Shown in pieces: positions 35,779-44,374 of a stretch of DNA of 64,000 nt. The stretch spans positions 1 through 64,000 of the forward strand of contig JAHCHE010000013.1 of the NCBI GenBank assembly GCA_026129905.1. Reading direction: 5' to 3'. The stretch is from Bryobacteraceae bacterium. Lineage in GTDB: Bacteria > Acidobacteriota > Terriglobia > Bryobacterales > Bryobacteraceae. How positions within the stretch are numbered: the stretch's first letter is position 1; every line of letters begins with the position of its first letter. The notes under the pieces were generated by a model. It worked only from the letters and a program-made list of their open reading frames with translations. It did no database searches and was not told where the DNA came from. A program made the position numbers and the translations under genes.

Positions 35779-36794
35779 CAGGCAACTCCTTTGGCGTGTC
35801 CGCCGTGGTTCGCCGGCCCGGTGGACTCGCGAACCACAAGCTCGGGAACTATCAGGATCTCTTGTTCGGCCGAGCCGCGGGGCTCCTTGCCGGTGAATGC
35901 CTCGAAGACGATCTGTCCGATGCGCCGGCGAGGGATGTTGGCGGTGGTCAGCGAGGGTACCACGAATTCGGCCAAATCGATGTTGTCGTAGCCGGTGACC
36001 GAGACGTCTTCGGGGACCCGCAGTCCCTGGTCGCGAAGTTCGCGGATCACGCCGATGGCCATGAAATCGTTTACACAAAGGATGGCGGTAGGGGCGAAGT
36101 TCGATTCGAGCAGCTCGTGCGCGGCTTGGCGGCCGCCACTGGGGCTGTCGGAACTCGTCACCGTGGTGGCTTCGACGCCCGCGAAGTCGCCGATGGTTCG
36201 CAGGAAGGTCGCTTCCCGTTCGCGAAGCGGTCCTAGCGCGGCGTGGTGTCCGACGAAGGCCATGCGGCGGTGCCCCAGCGAGTATAGGTACTCGACGCCG
36301 CGCTGCACGCCTTTTTCGTAACGCACGCGGATGTTGGTGATATTGTGGGCGGGCCGGCCGACATCGTAGAAGACGATCGGCAGCGCCTGGGCGGCGAGTT
36401 CTTCGATGAGGTAAGGCTCCATCTCGGACACCACGACCGCAAGGCCCGCGAGGCGCCTCCCGATCATGGAGCGAACCGCAGCCACGAGGCGCTCCGGGTC
36501 GTAGTCCGTGTTCTCGACCACGACTTCATAGCCGTTCTGCGCGGCAAGGTCTTCGAGGCTGCGAAAGATGTCGAGAAAGAAGGGATTTCCAATATTGGAG
36601 ACGATCATCCCCAGGGTACGGTTCTTGCCGCCGGCGAGAGTCCGGGCGTAGACGTTGGGGTGGTAGCGCAGTTCGCTCGCCGCCTGGAGCACGCGCTTGC
36701 GCGTCGCCTCGCTCACCACATCGATATTGTTGAGAACGCGGGAGGCGGTCGCGGTGGAAACGCGCGCGCGCTTAGCAACCTCTTCGAGAGTCAT
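35778..36794 (-). CDS. LacI-family transcriptional regulator
   Basis: 338 residues. N-terminal HTH TLEEVAKRARVSTATASRVL plus hinge helix RYHPNVYARTL, then the ribose-binding-protein-like sensor domain (TLGMIVSNIGNPFFLDIF, ILCVNDFMAIGVIREL, VSVTGYDNIDLAEF). Start at 36794 (ATG before TLEEVAKR) is chosen over the longer frame since LacI proteins begin there. Divergent from the GH42 gene 149 bases away, so it probably represses that operon until a galactoside-derived sugar is present. I found no clear LacI palindrome; CCCGC-N6-GCGGG at about 36897-36912 is the only dyad. Confidence 0.95.
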   Translation of the reverse strand: MTLEEVAKRARVSTATASRVLNNIDVVSEATRKRVLQAASELRYHPNVYARTLAGGKNRTLGMIVSNIGNPFFLDIFRSLEDLAAQNGYEVVVENTDYDPERLVAAVRSMIGRRLAGLAVVVSEMEPYLIEELAAQALPIVFYDVGRPAHNITNIRVRYEKGVQRGVEYLYSLGHRRMAFVGHHAALGPLREREATFLRTIGDFAGVEATTVTSSDSPSGGRQAAHELLESNFAPTAILCVNDFMAIGVIRELRDQGLRVPEDVSVTGYDNIDLAEFVVPSLTTANIPRRRIGQIVFEAFTGKEPRGSAEQEILIVPELVVRESTGPANHGGHAKGVA

Positions 36795-36942
36795 ACGTTT
36801 CGGTGCCCGCAGCGCGCATTCGGCGGCTCGGGCTGCCGGCAAGGGGCCGACCTTCGATTGTACTGTGAAGCAGCGGGCGTGCGTTGGCCTCAAAGTCCCG
36901 CAATTCCGCGGGTTAAGGACTCGTTCTATATTTATAGGGGCG

Positions 36943-39051
36943 ATGAGACCCTTGACTCTTCTCGTTTTGCTGCCGCTGGCGGCGGTGGCGCAACCGCCGA
37001 AGTTCGACGGGATTCTCTACGGCGCGTCGTACTACCACGAGTACATGCCGTCCGAGCGGCTGGAGAAGGACGTGGAGCTGATGCAGGCCGCGAAGCTCAG
37101 CGTCATGCGTCTCGGCGAATCGACCTGGAGCAGTTGGGAGCCGCGGGAAGGCGAGTTCCAGTTCGACTGGATGCAGCGCATACTCGACCGGCTGCACAAG
37201 GCGGGCATCAAGGCGATCCTCGGCACGCCCACGTACTCGATCCCGCCGTGGCTGTATCAGAAGCACCCGGAAATCGTGGTGAACCGCGCCGGCGCCGCGC
37301 AGCCGCTGGGCGAGGACCGTTATGAGCCGGCGTATCCCTGGCGCGTGCCGCCCGGCGGCTACGGCATCCGGCAGAACACCGACCTCACGCATCCGGTTTA
37401 CCGCTGGTATTCCGAGCGCATTATTCGCGCGGTGGTCTCCCGTTTCAAGGACCATCCGGCGGTGATCGGTTTTCAGGTGGATAATGAGACACATCCGAAC
37501 ATCTCAGCTTCGCGCAATATGCACGTCGATTTCGTCAATTATCTGAAAAGGAAATTCGGCGACGTCGCGACGCTGAACAGGATCTGGGGGTTCGTCTACT
37601 GGGGGCAACTGGTGAGCGGCTGGGACGACTTTCCGCCGCGGGAAGGCATCCTGAATCCGGGCTACAAACTCGAATGGGAGCGCTTTCAGCAGAACACGGT
37701 CACGGACTTCCTCGGCTGGCAGGCGAAGATCGTGCGCGAGTACAAGCGGCCGGACCAGTTCGTCACCCACAACTGGCCAGGCGGGGTGCGGACGCAAGTC
37801 AATCAGTACGAAGTCGCGCAGTTGTTGGACATTGTGGCCGTCAACCCCTATCACCCGGTGCAGGACCGCCTCGACGGCGAGTTCATCAGCTTCTGCGGCG
37901 ACTTGACGCGGTCGCAAAAGCAATCGAACTACCTGGTGACGGAGACGAACGCTCAGGCCATCGGCTGGGACTCGCGGACGCAGTTTCCGCCATACGACGG
38001 ACAACTCCGGCTGAACGCCTACAGCCATCTCGCCTCCGGCGCCAACATGGTGGCATACTGGCACTGGCACTCGCTGCATTACGGCCAGGAAACGTACTGG
38101 AAGGGCCTGCTATCCCACGACCTGGAGCCCAACCGCGTTTACAACGAAGCGGCTCGCATCGGTGCGGAGTTCCAGCGCATCGGCGGGCGCCTGGTGAATT
38201 TCCGGCAAAAGAACGAAATTGCGATTCTGTTGAGCCTGGATTCCTACCACGGCATTCAGTTCATGCCGTTCGACGATCGAGTGAATTATATGACGGTGCT
38301 CAACCAGATGTATCGGGCGTTGTACAACCTGAATGCGGGCGTGGATTTCATCTTCACGGAAAAGCCGGATTTCACAGGGTATCGCGTGGTGCTGGTTCCT
38401 CCGCTTTACATCGCCTCCGACGACCTGCTGCATAAGCTCGCCGCATACGTGGAAGGCGGCGGGCGGGTGGTGATGGCATTCAAGAGCGGCTTCGCCAACG
38501 AGTACTCGACGGTGCGTTGGGACAAGGCGCCGGGTCCGCTGCGCAAGGCCGCGGGCTTCTATTACCAGGAGTTCTCGACGCTCGCCGAGCCGCTCCCGCT
38601 GAAGGGCGACCCATTCTCCGCGGGCGCGGACAATCGCGTTTCGGTGTGGGCGGAGATGATCGTGCCGGAAACCGCCGAGATGCTGGCCTTTTACGATCAT
38701 CCGTTCTTCGGACGCTATCCGGCCATCACGCGCAACAAGTACGGCCGCGGGACGCTGACGTATGAAGGCGCTTACTTATCCGACGGGCTACAACGCAAGG
38801 TCGTGGCGCAGGCGATCGAGAACGCGGGGCTCGCCGGACCGGAACAGCGGCTGCCGTCGAAGGTACGGCTGAAGAGAGGCATAAGCAATAGGGGCAAGAC
38901 GATGCGGTACTTCTTGAACTACTCTGGAGAGACGCAGGAGTTCGAGAATCCGTATGGCGCCGGGCAGGAAGTCATCACCGGCCGCGCCGTGGCGGAGAAG
39001 CAAACGCTTGCACTGCCGCCGTGGGATCTGGCGATTGTCGAGGAGAAATAA
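36943..39051 (+). CDS. Secreted GH42-family beta-galactosidase
   Basis: 702 residues with signal peptide (MRPLTLLVLLPLAAVAQ). The TIM barrel starts GILYGASYYHEYMPSERLEK as in GH42; the acid/base Glu is in GFQVDNETH (about residue 187) and the nucleophile Glu in YLVTETNAQAIGW (about 335). The A-type barrel is followed by the class-I-amidotransferase-like trimerisation domain (PLYIASDDLLHKLAAYVEGG) and a small C-terminal beta domain. It releases galactose from beta-galactosides such as galactan oligomers, here exported. TATATT at 36927-36932 is a possible -10. Followed 4 bases later by an isomerase-like gene. Confidence 0.92.
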   Translation: MRPLTLLVLLPLAAVAQPPKFDGILYGASYYHEYMPSERLEKDVELMQAAKLSVMRLGESTWSSWEPREGEFQFDWMQRILDRLHKAGIKAILGTPTYSIPPWLYQKHPEIVVNRAGAAQPLGEDRYEPAYPWRVPPGGYGIRQNTDLTHPVYRWYSERIIRAVVSRFKDHPAVIGFQVDNETHPNISASRNMHVDFVNYLKRKFGDVATLNRIWGFVYWGQLVSGWDDFPPREGILNPGYKLEWERFQQNTVTDFLGWQAKIVREYKRPDQFVTHNWPGGVRTQVNQYEVAQLLDIVAVNPYHPVQDRLDGEFISFCGDLTRSQKQSNYLVTETNAQAIGWDSRTQFPPYDGQLRLNAYSHLASGANMVAYWHWHSLHYGQETYWKGLLSHDLEPNRVYNEAARIGAEFQRIGGRLVNFRQKNEIAILLSLDSYHGIQFMPFDDRVNYMTVLNQMYRALYNLNAGVDFIFTEKPDFTGYRVVLVPPLYIASDDLLHKLAAYVEGGGRVVMAFKSGFANEYSTVRWDKAPGPLRKAAGFYYQEFSTLAEPLPLKGDPFSAGADNRVSVWAEMIVPETAEMLAFYDHPFFGRYPAITRNKYGRGTLTYEGAYLSDGLQRKVVAQAIENAGLAGPEQRLPSKVRLKRGISNRGKTMRYFLNYSGETQEFENPYGAGQEVITGRAVAEKQTLALPPWDLAIVEEK

Positions 39052-39055
39052 ATAG

Positions 39056-40465
39056 ATGGATCAACAAATGACGTTCGGAGTAATCATAGGAAACCGAGGC
39101 TTCTTTCCGGATCATCTGGCCAAGTCAGGCCGCGAGGAGATGATCCGCGCGCTGGAAGCGGCCGGTTACGGCGTCGTGGCGCCGAGCCCGGAAGAGACCA
39201 AGTACGGCGCGGTGGAGACGCGCGAGGAAGCGAAACGGTGCGCCGCTTTGTTCGACGACCACCGCAAGACGATCGACGGCATCATCGTGTCGCTGCCGAA
39301 CTTCGGCGACGAGCGCGCGGTGGCGGAGACCATCCGCATGTCCAGGCTAAATGTTCCGGTGCTGATTCAAGCGACGCCAGACAGCGCCAGCCGAATGACA
39401 ATTCGTGACCGCCGGGACAGCTTCTGCGGCAAGATGTCGGTCTGCAACAACCTGACGCAGTACGGCATTCCTTATTCGCTGACGCGCCTGCATACGGTGG
39501 CGCCCGACAGCGAGGAGTTCCGGGAGGACCTGGCTTGGTTTGCCGGCGTCTGCCGCGTGGTCAACGGCCTGCGCAAGACGCGCATCGGCGCCATCGGCGC
39601 GCGCCCGGCGGCCTTCAACACGGTCCGCTACAGTGAGAAACTGCTCGAGGCGAGCGGGATTGATGTCGAAACGGTGGACCTGTCGGAGATACTCGGACGC
39701 ATCGGCCGGATGAAAGACGACGACCCGGCCGCGCAGGAGAAACTGCGGGCGATCCGCAGCTACGTCTCGACGCAGGGAATTCCCGAACCGAGCATGATCA
39801 AGATGGCGAAGCTCGCCGCAGTGGTTCATGGCTGGATGCAGGAGACGGGCGTGACCGTCAGCGCCGTCCAGTGCTGGACCGCGATCGAGGAATATTACGG
39901 CGTCGTTCCATGCACGGTGATGAGCATGATGAGCGACACGCTGATGCCGAGCGCCTGCGAAGTGGACGTGTGCGGCACGGTGGCCATGCACGCGCTGGCG
40001 CTGGCCTCCCAGACGCCGAGCGCGCTACTCGACTGGAACAACAACTACGGCGAGAACCCCGACAAGGCCGTCTGCTTCCATTGCAGCAACCTGCCTAAAC
40101 ACTTCTTCCAGAACGTGCGGATGGATTTTCAGGAGATCATCGCCGGCACGGTTGGCAAGGAAGGGACCTTCGGAACGATGGTGGGAAGGGTGAAATCGGG
40201 TCCAATGTCGTTCGCCCGCATTTCCACCAACGACCGACGGGGGACGATTTCGACCTATGTGGGCGAAGGGCGGTTTACGGACGATCCTCTGGAAACCTTC
40301 GGCGGCGCGGGCGTCGTTGAGATTCCGCGCATGCAGGAGTTGCTCCGCTACATCTGTGAGAACGGCTTCGAGCACCACGTCGCGGCGAACCTGTCGTCGG
40401 TGGCCGGCATCCTGGAGGAAAGCTTCCGCAAGTATATGCGGTGGGAGGTCCACCGACACAACTAG
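39056..40465 (+). CDS. L-fucose/L-arabinose isomerase-family protein
   Basis: 469 residues. FGVIIGNRGFFPDHLAKSGR begins an N-terminal Rossmann-like domain; TRIGAIGARPAAFNTVRYS starts the second; AVQCWTAIEEYYGVVPCTVM and ACEVDVCGTVAMHAL carry the Glu/Asp that bind the catalytic metal, and HCSNLPKHF the conserved His. This is the FucI/AraA-fold family. It starts 4 bases after the beta-galactosidase stop, so it should act on the released sugar or a derived ketose. Substrate (galactose, arabinose, fucose or a sulfosugar) cannot be decided from sequence. Confidence 0.85.
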   Translation: MDQQMTFGVIIGNRGFFPDHLAKSGREEMIRALEAAGYGVVAPSPEETKYGAVETREEAKRCAALFDDHRKTIDGIIVSLPNFGDERAVAETIRMSRLNVPVLIQATPDSASRMTIRDRRDSFCGKMSVCNNLTQYGIPYSLTRLHTVAPDSEEFREDLAWFAGVCRVVNGLRKTRIGAIGARPAAFNTVRYSEKLLEASGIDVETVDLSEILGRIGRMKDDDPAAQEKLRAIRSYVSTQGIPEPSMIKMAKLAAVVHGWMQETGVTVSAVQCWTAIEEYYGVVPCTVMSMMSDTLMPSACEVDVCGTVAMHALALASQTPSALLDWNNNYGENPDKAVCFHCSNLPKHFFQNVRMDFQEIIAGTVGKEGTFGTMVGRVKSGPMSFARISTNDRRGTISTYVGEGRFTDDPLETFGGAGVVEIPRMQELLRYICENGFEHHVAANLSSVAGILEESFRKYMRWEVHRHN

Positions 40466-40493
40466 CCCGGTTGCCGGCCGCGTCCCGGGGGGT

Positions 40494-40769
40494 TCAGCGG
40501 CGCTTCGCCGCCAACCGCGCTCTGACGGCGAGGTAGTGTTGGTCGAGCGCTTGCCGCAGCAAGGCCTTGATCAGCGCCTCGCGCGGCATACCCAGTTCGT
40601 CCGCAACCGCGTCCACTTCTTCCAACAGGGATTCGGTCAGGGACAACTCGACCCGGCGTACCTGTTCCGGGTTGGTTTTGCGGAAGAAACGCGGGAAAGT
40701 GCCGGACCGGACCGGCGGGTTCGCCGCCGATCCTTCCGTTGTCTTTGCCTTCTTGCCAGTAGCTTTCAT
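40494..40769 (-). CDS. Ribbon-helix-helix (CopG-like) protein
   Basis: 91 residues. Basic, disordered N-terminus (KKAKTTEGSAANPP) followed by RRVELSLTESLLEEVDAVAD and ELGMPREALIKALLRQALDQ, a strand-helix-helix DNA-binding unit of the CopG/Arc type. Possibly an antitoxin-like or plasmid-type regulator, but no toxin partner is adjacent. AGGAGG lies seven bases upstream of the ATG, an excellent ribosome site, which supports real expression. Confidence 0.75.
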   Translation of the reverse strand: MKATGKKAKTTEGSAANPPVRSGTFPRFFRKTNPEQVRRVELSLTESLLEEVDAVADELGMPREALIKALLRQALDQHYLAVRARLAAKRR

Positions 40770-40829
40770 GAAGCGCCTCCTGCAAAATGCGGCATCGAGT
40801 TTGGTTGCGACACGGGCGACGGGCTTGCG

Positions 40830-41564
40830 CTATTCGTAATCCTCATTGGGGGATTTCAGAAAGGCGGCGAGCGGGGCCTCGTCGGCCTCCACAAGGGCTA
40901 TGTGACGGATTTCGAGAGCCGGGTTGCGCAGCGACCCGGCCCTGGCCATGGCGGCGCCGCGGCGATAGAACGCGATGACATCCTCAACCGAGTCAAAGTG
41001 CCCGTTGTGCATATAAGGTTCGCCGTGCCCGAGGTCGCGCAATCCGGGCGTCTTGAACCGCGCGATGGCTTTTGCGAGCAGCAGGTCCGGGGCGCAGGCG
41101 GCCGCTCCAAAACCGGCGCCGCTAAGCCCGCCCAGCGCCTCGATCTGCTGCTCGACACAGAGAATGTGATAGATCCTCGTCTGCGGATCGGGGAAGTCGG
41201 GGGCAAAATCGTTATACGCGCGCATGCCGCCTCCCGGAGTATCGACATGCTCGTCTACCAGGTGGCACGAGCGGCAGTTGATGGTCCTGCCGGCGAACGG
41301 CCCCGGCAGGGGTTCGCCCGTGGTCTCGGTGGTCGCCACTACCGGATCCCCGGCTGGGACCGGCTCACTCACGCGTCCTCCGGCGTCCAGGTAAGCCTTG
41401 AACGCCTGCGCGAAGCGCGTCTCGAGAAACAGGCGTTCTCCGATCACCGTCTCCGGGGGGTCGTCGGCGTCATGGGGAAATGCAATCGCGCTGCAAAACA
41501 ATAACAGCGCGGGGGCGAGCCGGACTCTGAATCCGGCCGCGGAATACTTGTCGATCATGAACAT
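40830..41564 (-). CDS. Cytochrome c peroxidase/MauG-like protein, shortened
   Basis: 244 residues with signal peptide and CAGGAG before the ATG. GERLFLETRFAQAF and the haem site NCRSCH (about residue 97), followed by VDTPGGGMRAYNDFA, match the N-terminal di-haem peroxidase pattern; the C-terminal FKTPGLRDLGHGEPYMHNGHFDSVEDV is the family's second half. The part between (ILCVEQQIEALGG to AACAPD) is short and has no second CxxCH. Normal members are 330-450 residues with two haems. Either an internal deletion or an atypical mono-haem form. Located with RHH regulator and GH51 gene, no obvious partner. Confidence 0.75.
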   Translation of the reverse strand: MFMIDKYSAAGFRVRLAPALLLFCSAIAFPHDADDPPETVIGERLFLETRFAQAFKAYLDAGGRVSEPVPAGDPVVATTETTGEPLPGPFAGRTINCRSCHLVDEHVDTPGGGMRAYNDFAPDFPDPQTRIYHILCVEQQIEALGGLSGAGFGAAACAPDLLLAKAIARFKTPGLRDLGHGEPYMHNGHFDSVEDVIAFYRRGAAMARAGSLRNPALEIRHIALVEADEAPLAAFLKSPNEDYE

Positions 41565-41704
41565 TGTGCGTCTCCTGAGCCTGCACTACTTGACAATGAG
41601 TTTCAAGTACTGTCCAGAGTAGCAGAATTCCCGCCGGGAGTGAAGGGCCATTCATGCGGGCCGTACAAGGCGGCGCGGCGTGAAAACGAGGGGCGCCTTT
41701 CGCC

Positions 41705-43783
41705 CTACTCGGCGCGGCGAAACGCCAGTTCCACCAGCGAGTGCGGAGGGAAGGCGTAGCTCAACGCGCCGCCGCGCTGCTCGGCGGAGGCGCGGATGAT
41801 CCGTACTCGTTCCGGGGCGTCGGCCTCGTTGCGCGTCATGTAGTTGTCCCCCGTGACGGTCCGGACGGAAACCGGCCCGGCCGCAGCGAAGCCGCGCAAC
41901 TCGATGGCGGCCGTGAGCGCATCCTTCGGGCTGCGGTTGATTACGATCAATGTCAGTTCGTCGCCTCGGTCGTTCAGCAGCGCGACCGGATCGAGGACAG
42001 GCGTAGGGAGGTCTTTGGTTTCCGGAAGATAGTTCCCGGGAGAGCGGTACTCCGGCGCTTGAAGCTCGATTCTCGCGGGGTAGGCGCCGGACTGGGTTCC
42101 GTACAGCAGTGACGCGTAGTGAACGGGCGTGGCGAAGACAATCTCCCGCTGCTTGCGCAGGCCGCCACCGTGGTTCACCAGGGCGCTGTGCGTGATCATC
42201 TCGACCAAGTCGCCTTCGCGGATGGACATGTGGATGAGGCCCGCCAGGAACAGGGCTTCCGCCAGGCTGGAGTTGTTAGGCAGCGATTGCTTGCGGGTGA
42301 AGATCTGGGCTTCCGTCACCGCGAAGCTCGGCTTCACGCCCTCGTCCCGCATCAGGGCGGCGAGGCTGAACATCCTCTCGCGGAGAGCGAGCGGATAGGC
42401 CATCAGTTCCTCGAACACGCGGACCGGCGGCGCTCCCGGGTCGATGCTTCCCCCCGGCAGTTCGTGCATCGTCAGGGTGCGGACGATGGAAGGATGCGCT
42501 TTCAGCAGCGGCGTGGACCACTTCGGGTTCTGGCCGATGGCAAAAAAGTGGATGCCGGGATCGATGCGGCTCATCGCGGCATAGAAGGCCGCATAGCGTT
42601 CGGCGTATTCCTCGGCCGTGCAGTGCCCGATCTGCCAATCGCCATAGAGTTCGTTGCCGATTTCCCACAATTTCACGTTGTAGGGTTCGGGATGGCCGTT
42701 GGCGGCGCGCATCGCGCCGAATTTCGTGCCCGCGGCGCCGTTGCAGTACTCGACCCAGTTCGCCGCCTCGCGCGCCGAGCCGTTGCCGGCATTCACGCAG
42801 ATCATCGGCTCGCAACCAACCAGGCGGCATAGAGCCAGGTATTCGTCCGTCCCGACGTGATTCGGCTCGAAGTCGCCCCAGGCCGGGTTGCGCCGCGTGG
42901 GCCGTGTTTCGACGGGCCCGACGCCGTCCTCCCAGTGGTAGCCGGAGACGAAGTTGCCGCCGGGAAACCGCAACAGCGGCAGACGCGACTCGCGCAGGAG
43001 GCGAACGACGTCGGGATCGAAGCCCTCGACGTTGTCGCGCGGGAACATCGTTGCCTGGTCGAGCCAGACGTCGCCGGGCGAAGTCAGCTCGATCCGCAGG
43101 AGCAACGGGAGGCCGCGGGACTTGTCCCCGCCGAGCGCCAGCGTCACGGGATAGCGTCGCCAGTCCGCGCTCTGAACCGCAACGGAAGCGGCCGCCAGTT
43201 CGCGGTCCGGCGCCTGCACGCTGACGCGCAACGCGGCGTTGCCCCTGGCCTGAAACGCGAGGTCGTAGGTCCGCTCGCGGTGAAGCGGCAGGAAGACCGG
43301 CTGTTCGACGCCGGCGCCGCCCGAAACGTCAGCCGCAGTGATCCGCTGGCAGCGTTCGGAGTTGAAGGCGTTCGGATCCAGGGCGTAGGTCGCCTTCCCA
43401 TCCCCCCACGGCGCCCACCACGGAGCGACGTCAAGCCGAGGCGTCTTTTCGATCCGCAAGTGCGGGAACCGTTCGCGGAAACCGTTTTGCGTTGTCCAGC
43501 TAAAGACGCGGCCGCTCCCCTCGCCCATCAGCTCCCAGGACTCGAAGCTGGGATTCCGCAGGTTCTGCGCCCATAGTCCTTGGTAGACGTTCCACCAAAG
43601 GTGCTCGGTGAACTTGCCGAACAACCGGCGGGTGACGGGGCGTTCCGCGCGGGCGCCGGCGTCGATGAGAATCCGGCTCTGCTTCCCCGAGCCGGGCTGA
43701 AAGTCAAACAGCCCGGACTCGGCCTCAACCGAAGGAGCGATCAGCAGCAGCGCCACGAAAAAACAAGTTGCGCGTAATGACAT
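41705..43783 (-). CDS. Secreted alpha-L-arabinofuranosidase, GH51 family
   Basis: 692 residues. Signal peptide MSLRATCFFVALLLIAPSVEA; GGAG precedes the ATG at 43783. An N-terminal carbohydrate-binding-like sandwich (about 100-230) precedes the TIM barrel with FPGGNFVSGYHWEDGVGP, the acid/base Glu in LWEIGNELYGDWQIG (about 375) and the nucleophile region PSFAVTEAQIFTRKQ (about 490), then the C-terminal beta domain (TLIVINRSPKDALTAAIEL). It removes arabinose side chains from arabinan or arabinoxylan and complements the nearby beta-galactosidase for plant polysaccharide use. Confidence 0.93.
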   Translation of the reverse strand: MSLRATCFFVALLLIAPSVEAESGLFDFQPGSGKQSRILIDAGARAERPVTRRLFGKFTEHLWWNVYQGLWAQNLRNPSFESWELMGEGSGRVFSWTTQNGFRERFPHLRIEKTPRLDVAPWWAPWGDGKATYALDPNAFNSERCQRITAADVSGGAGVEQPVFLPLHRERTYDLAFQARGNAALRVSVQAPDRELAAASVAVQSADWRRYPVTLALGGDKSRGLPLLLRIELTSPGDVWLDQATMFPRDNVEGFDPDVVRLLRESRLPLLRFPGGNFVSGYHWEDGVGPVETRPTRRNPAWGDFEPNHVGTDEYLALCRLVGCEPMICVNAGNGSAREAANWVEYCNGAAGTKFGAMRAANGHPEPYNVKLWEIGNELYGDWQIGHCTAEEYAERYAAFYAAMSRIDPGIHFFAIGQNPKWSTPLLKAHPSIVRTLTMHELPGGSIDPGAPPVRVFEELMAYPLALRERMFSLAALMRDEGVKPSFAVTEAQIFTRKQSLPNNSSLAEALFLAGLIHMSIREGDLVEMITHSALVNHGGGLRKQREIVFATPVHYASLLYGTQSGAYPARIELQAPEYRSPGNYLPETKDLPTPVLDPVALLNDRGDELTLIVINRSPKDALTAAIELRGFAAAGPVSVRTVTGDNYMTRNEADAPERVRIIRASAEQRGGALSYAFPPHSLVELAFRRAE

Positions 43784-43884
43784 TACTTCTCCGCTGACGA
43801 GCGGCTCACGCCGCTTTCGCTCCGTCAATGATATCGGACTGGCGCCGCGTGGGGTTACAATTGGGGCAAGAGAGGGGAAACCAC

Positions 43885-44367
43885 ATGAAGCGCGGGATGA
43901 CGCTGAGCGTGGTAGCCGCCATTCTGGCTATCGCTGGGTTGTCGTACGCCGGATGGCGCATCGTGCATGCCAAGAGCCTGGAGACCTGTTCGGTCTGCCG
44001 CCGGTCGGCGCACGCGCCCACCCGCGCCATCGGCGTGGACGGCGGCCGCCAGACCGTTTTCTGCTGCCCGTCCTGCGCGCGGTCCGAAGTGCGGCAGAGC
44101 GGCGGCGGCATTGGCCTGAAGGAGCTGACCGATTACCCGACGCAGCGCCCCCTGGAACCCTCCGCCTCGTACCTGGTCGCGGGCAGCGACCTGACCCCGT
44201 GCCTTCACCACCATGCGCATCTCGACGAGCACAAGCAACCGCTGGTGAAGCATTTCGACCGGTGCACACCGAGCGTCATTGCGTTTGCCAACCGGAACGC
44301 CGCGATTGCATTCGCCCGCGAACACGGCGGCCGCGTCCTCACGTTCGCGCAGTGGTGGAGTCAATAA
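43885..44367 (+). CDS. NosL-like membrane-anchored metal-binding protein
   Basis: 160 residues with one N-terminal membrane anchor (MTLSVVAAILAIAGLSYAG). Pattern resembles NosL, a copper chaperone: CSVC near the start, then VFCCPSCA, LTDYPTQRPLEPSASYLVAG, and the ending AFANRNAAIAFAREHGGRVL. NosL's copper-binding Met is not obvious; instead there are two Cys pairs and a CLHHHAH cluster, all outside the membrane. AGAGGGGAAA precedes the ATG at 43885. It precedes the M14 peptidase gene by 7 bases. Copper delivery is a family-based guess. Confidence 0.65.
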   Translation: MKRGMTLSVVAAILAIAGLSYAGWRIVHAKSLETCSVCRRSAHAPTRAIGVDGGRQTVFCCPSCARSEVRQSGGGIGLKELTDYPTQRPLEPSASYLVAGSDLTPCLHHHAHLDEHKQPLVKHFDRCTPSVIAFANRNAAIAFAREHGGRVLTFAQWWSQ

Positions 44368-44374
44368 TGGGAGG

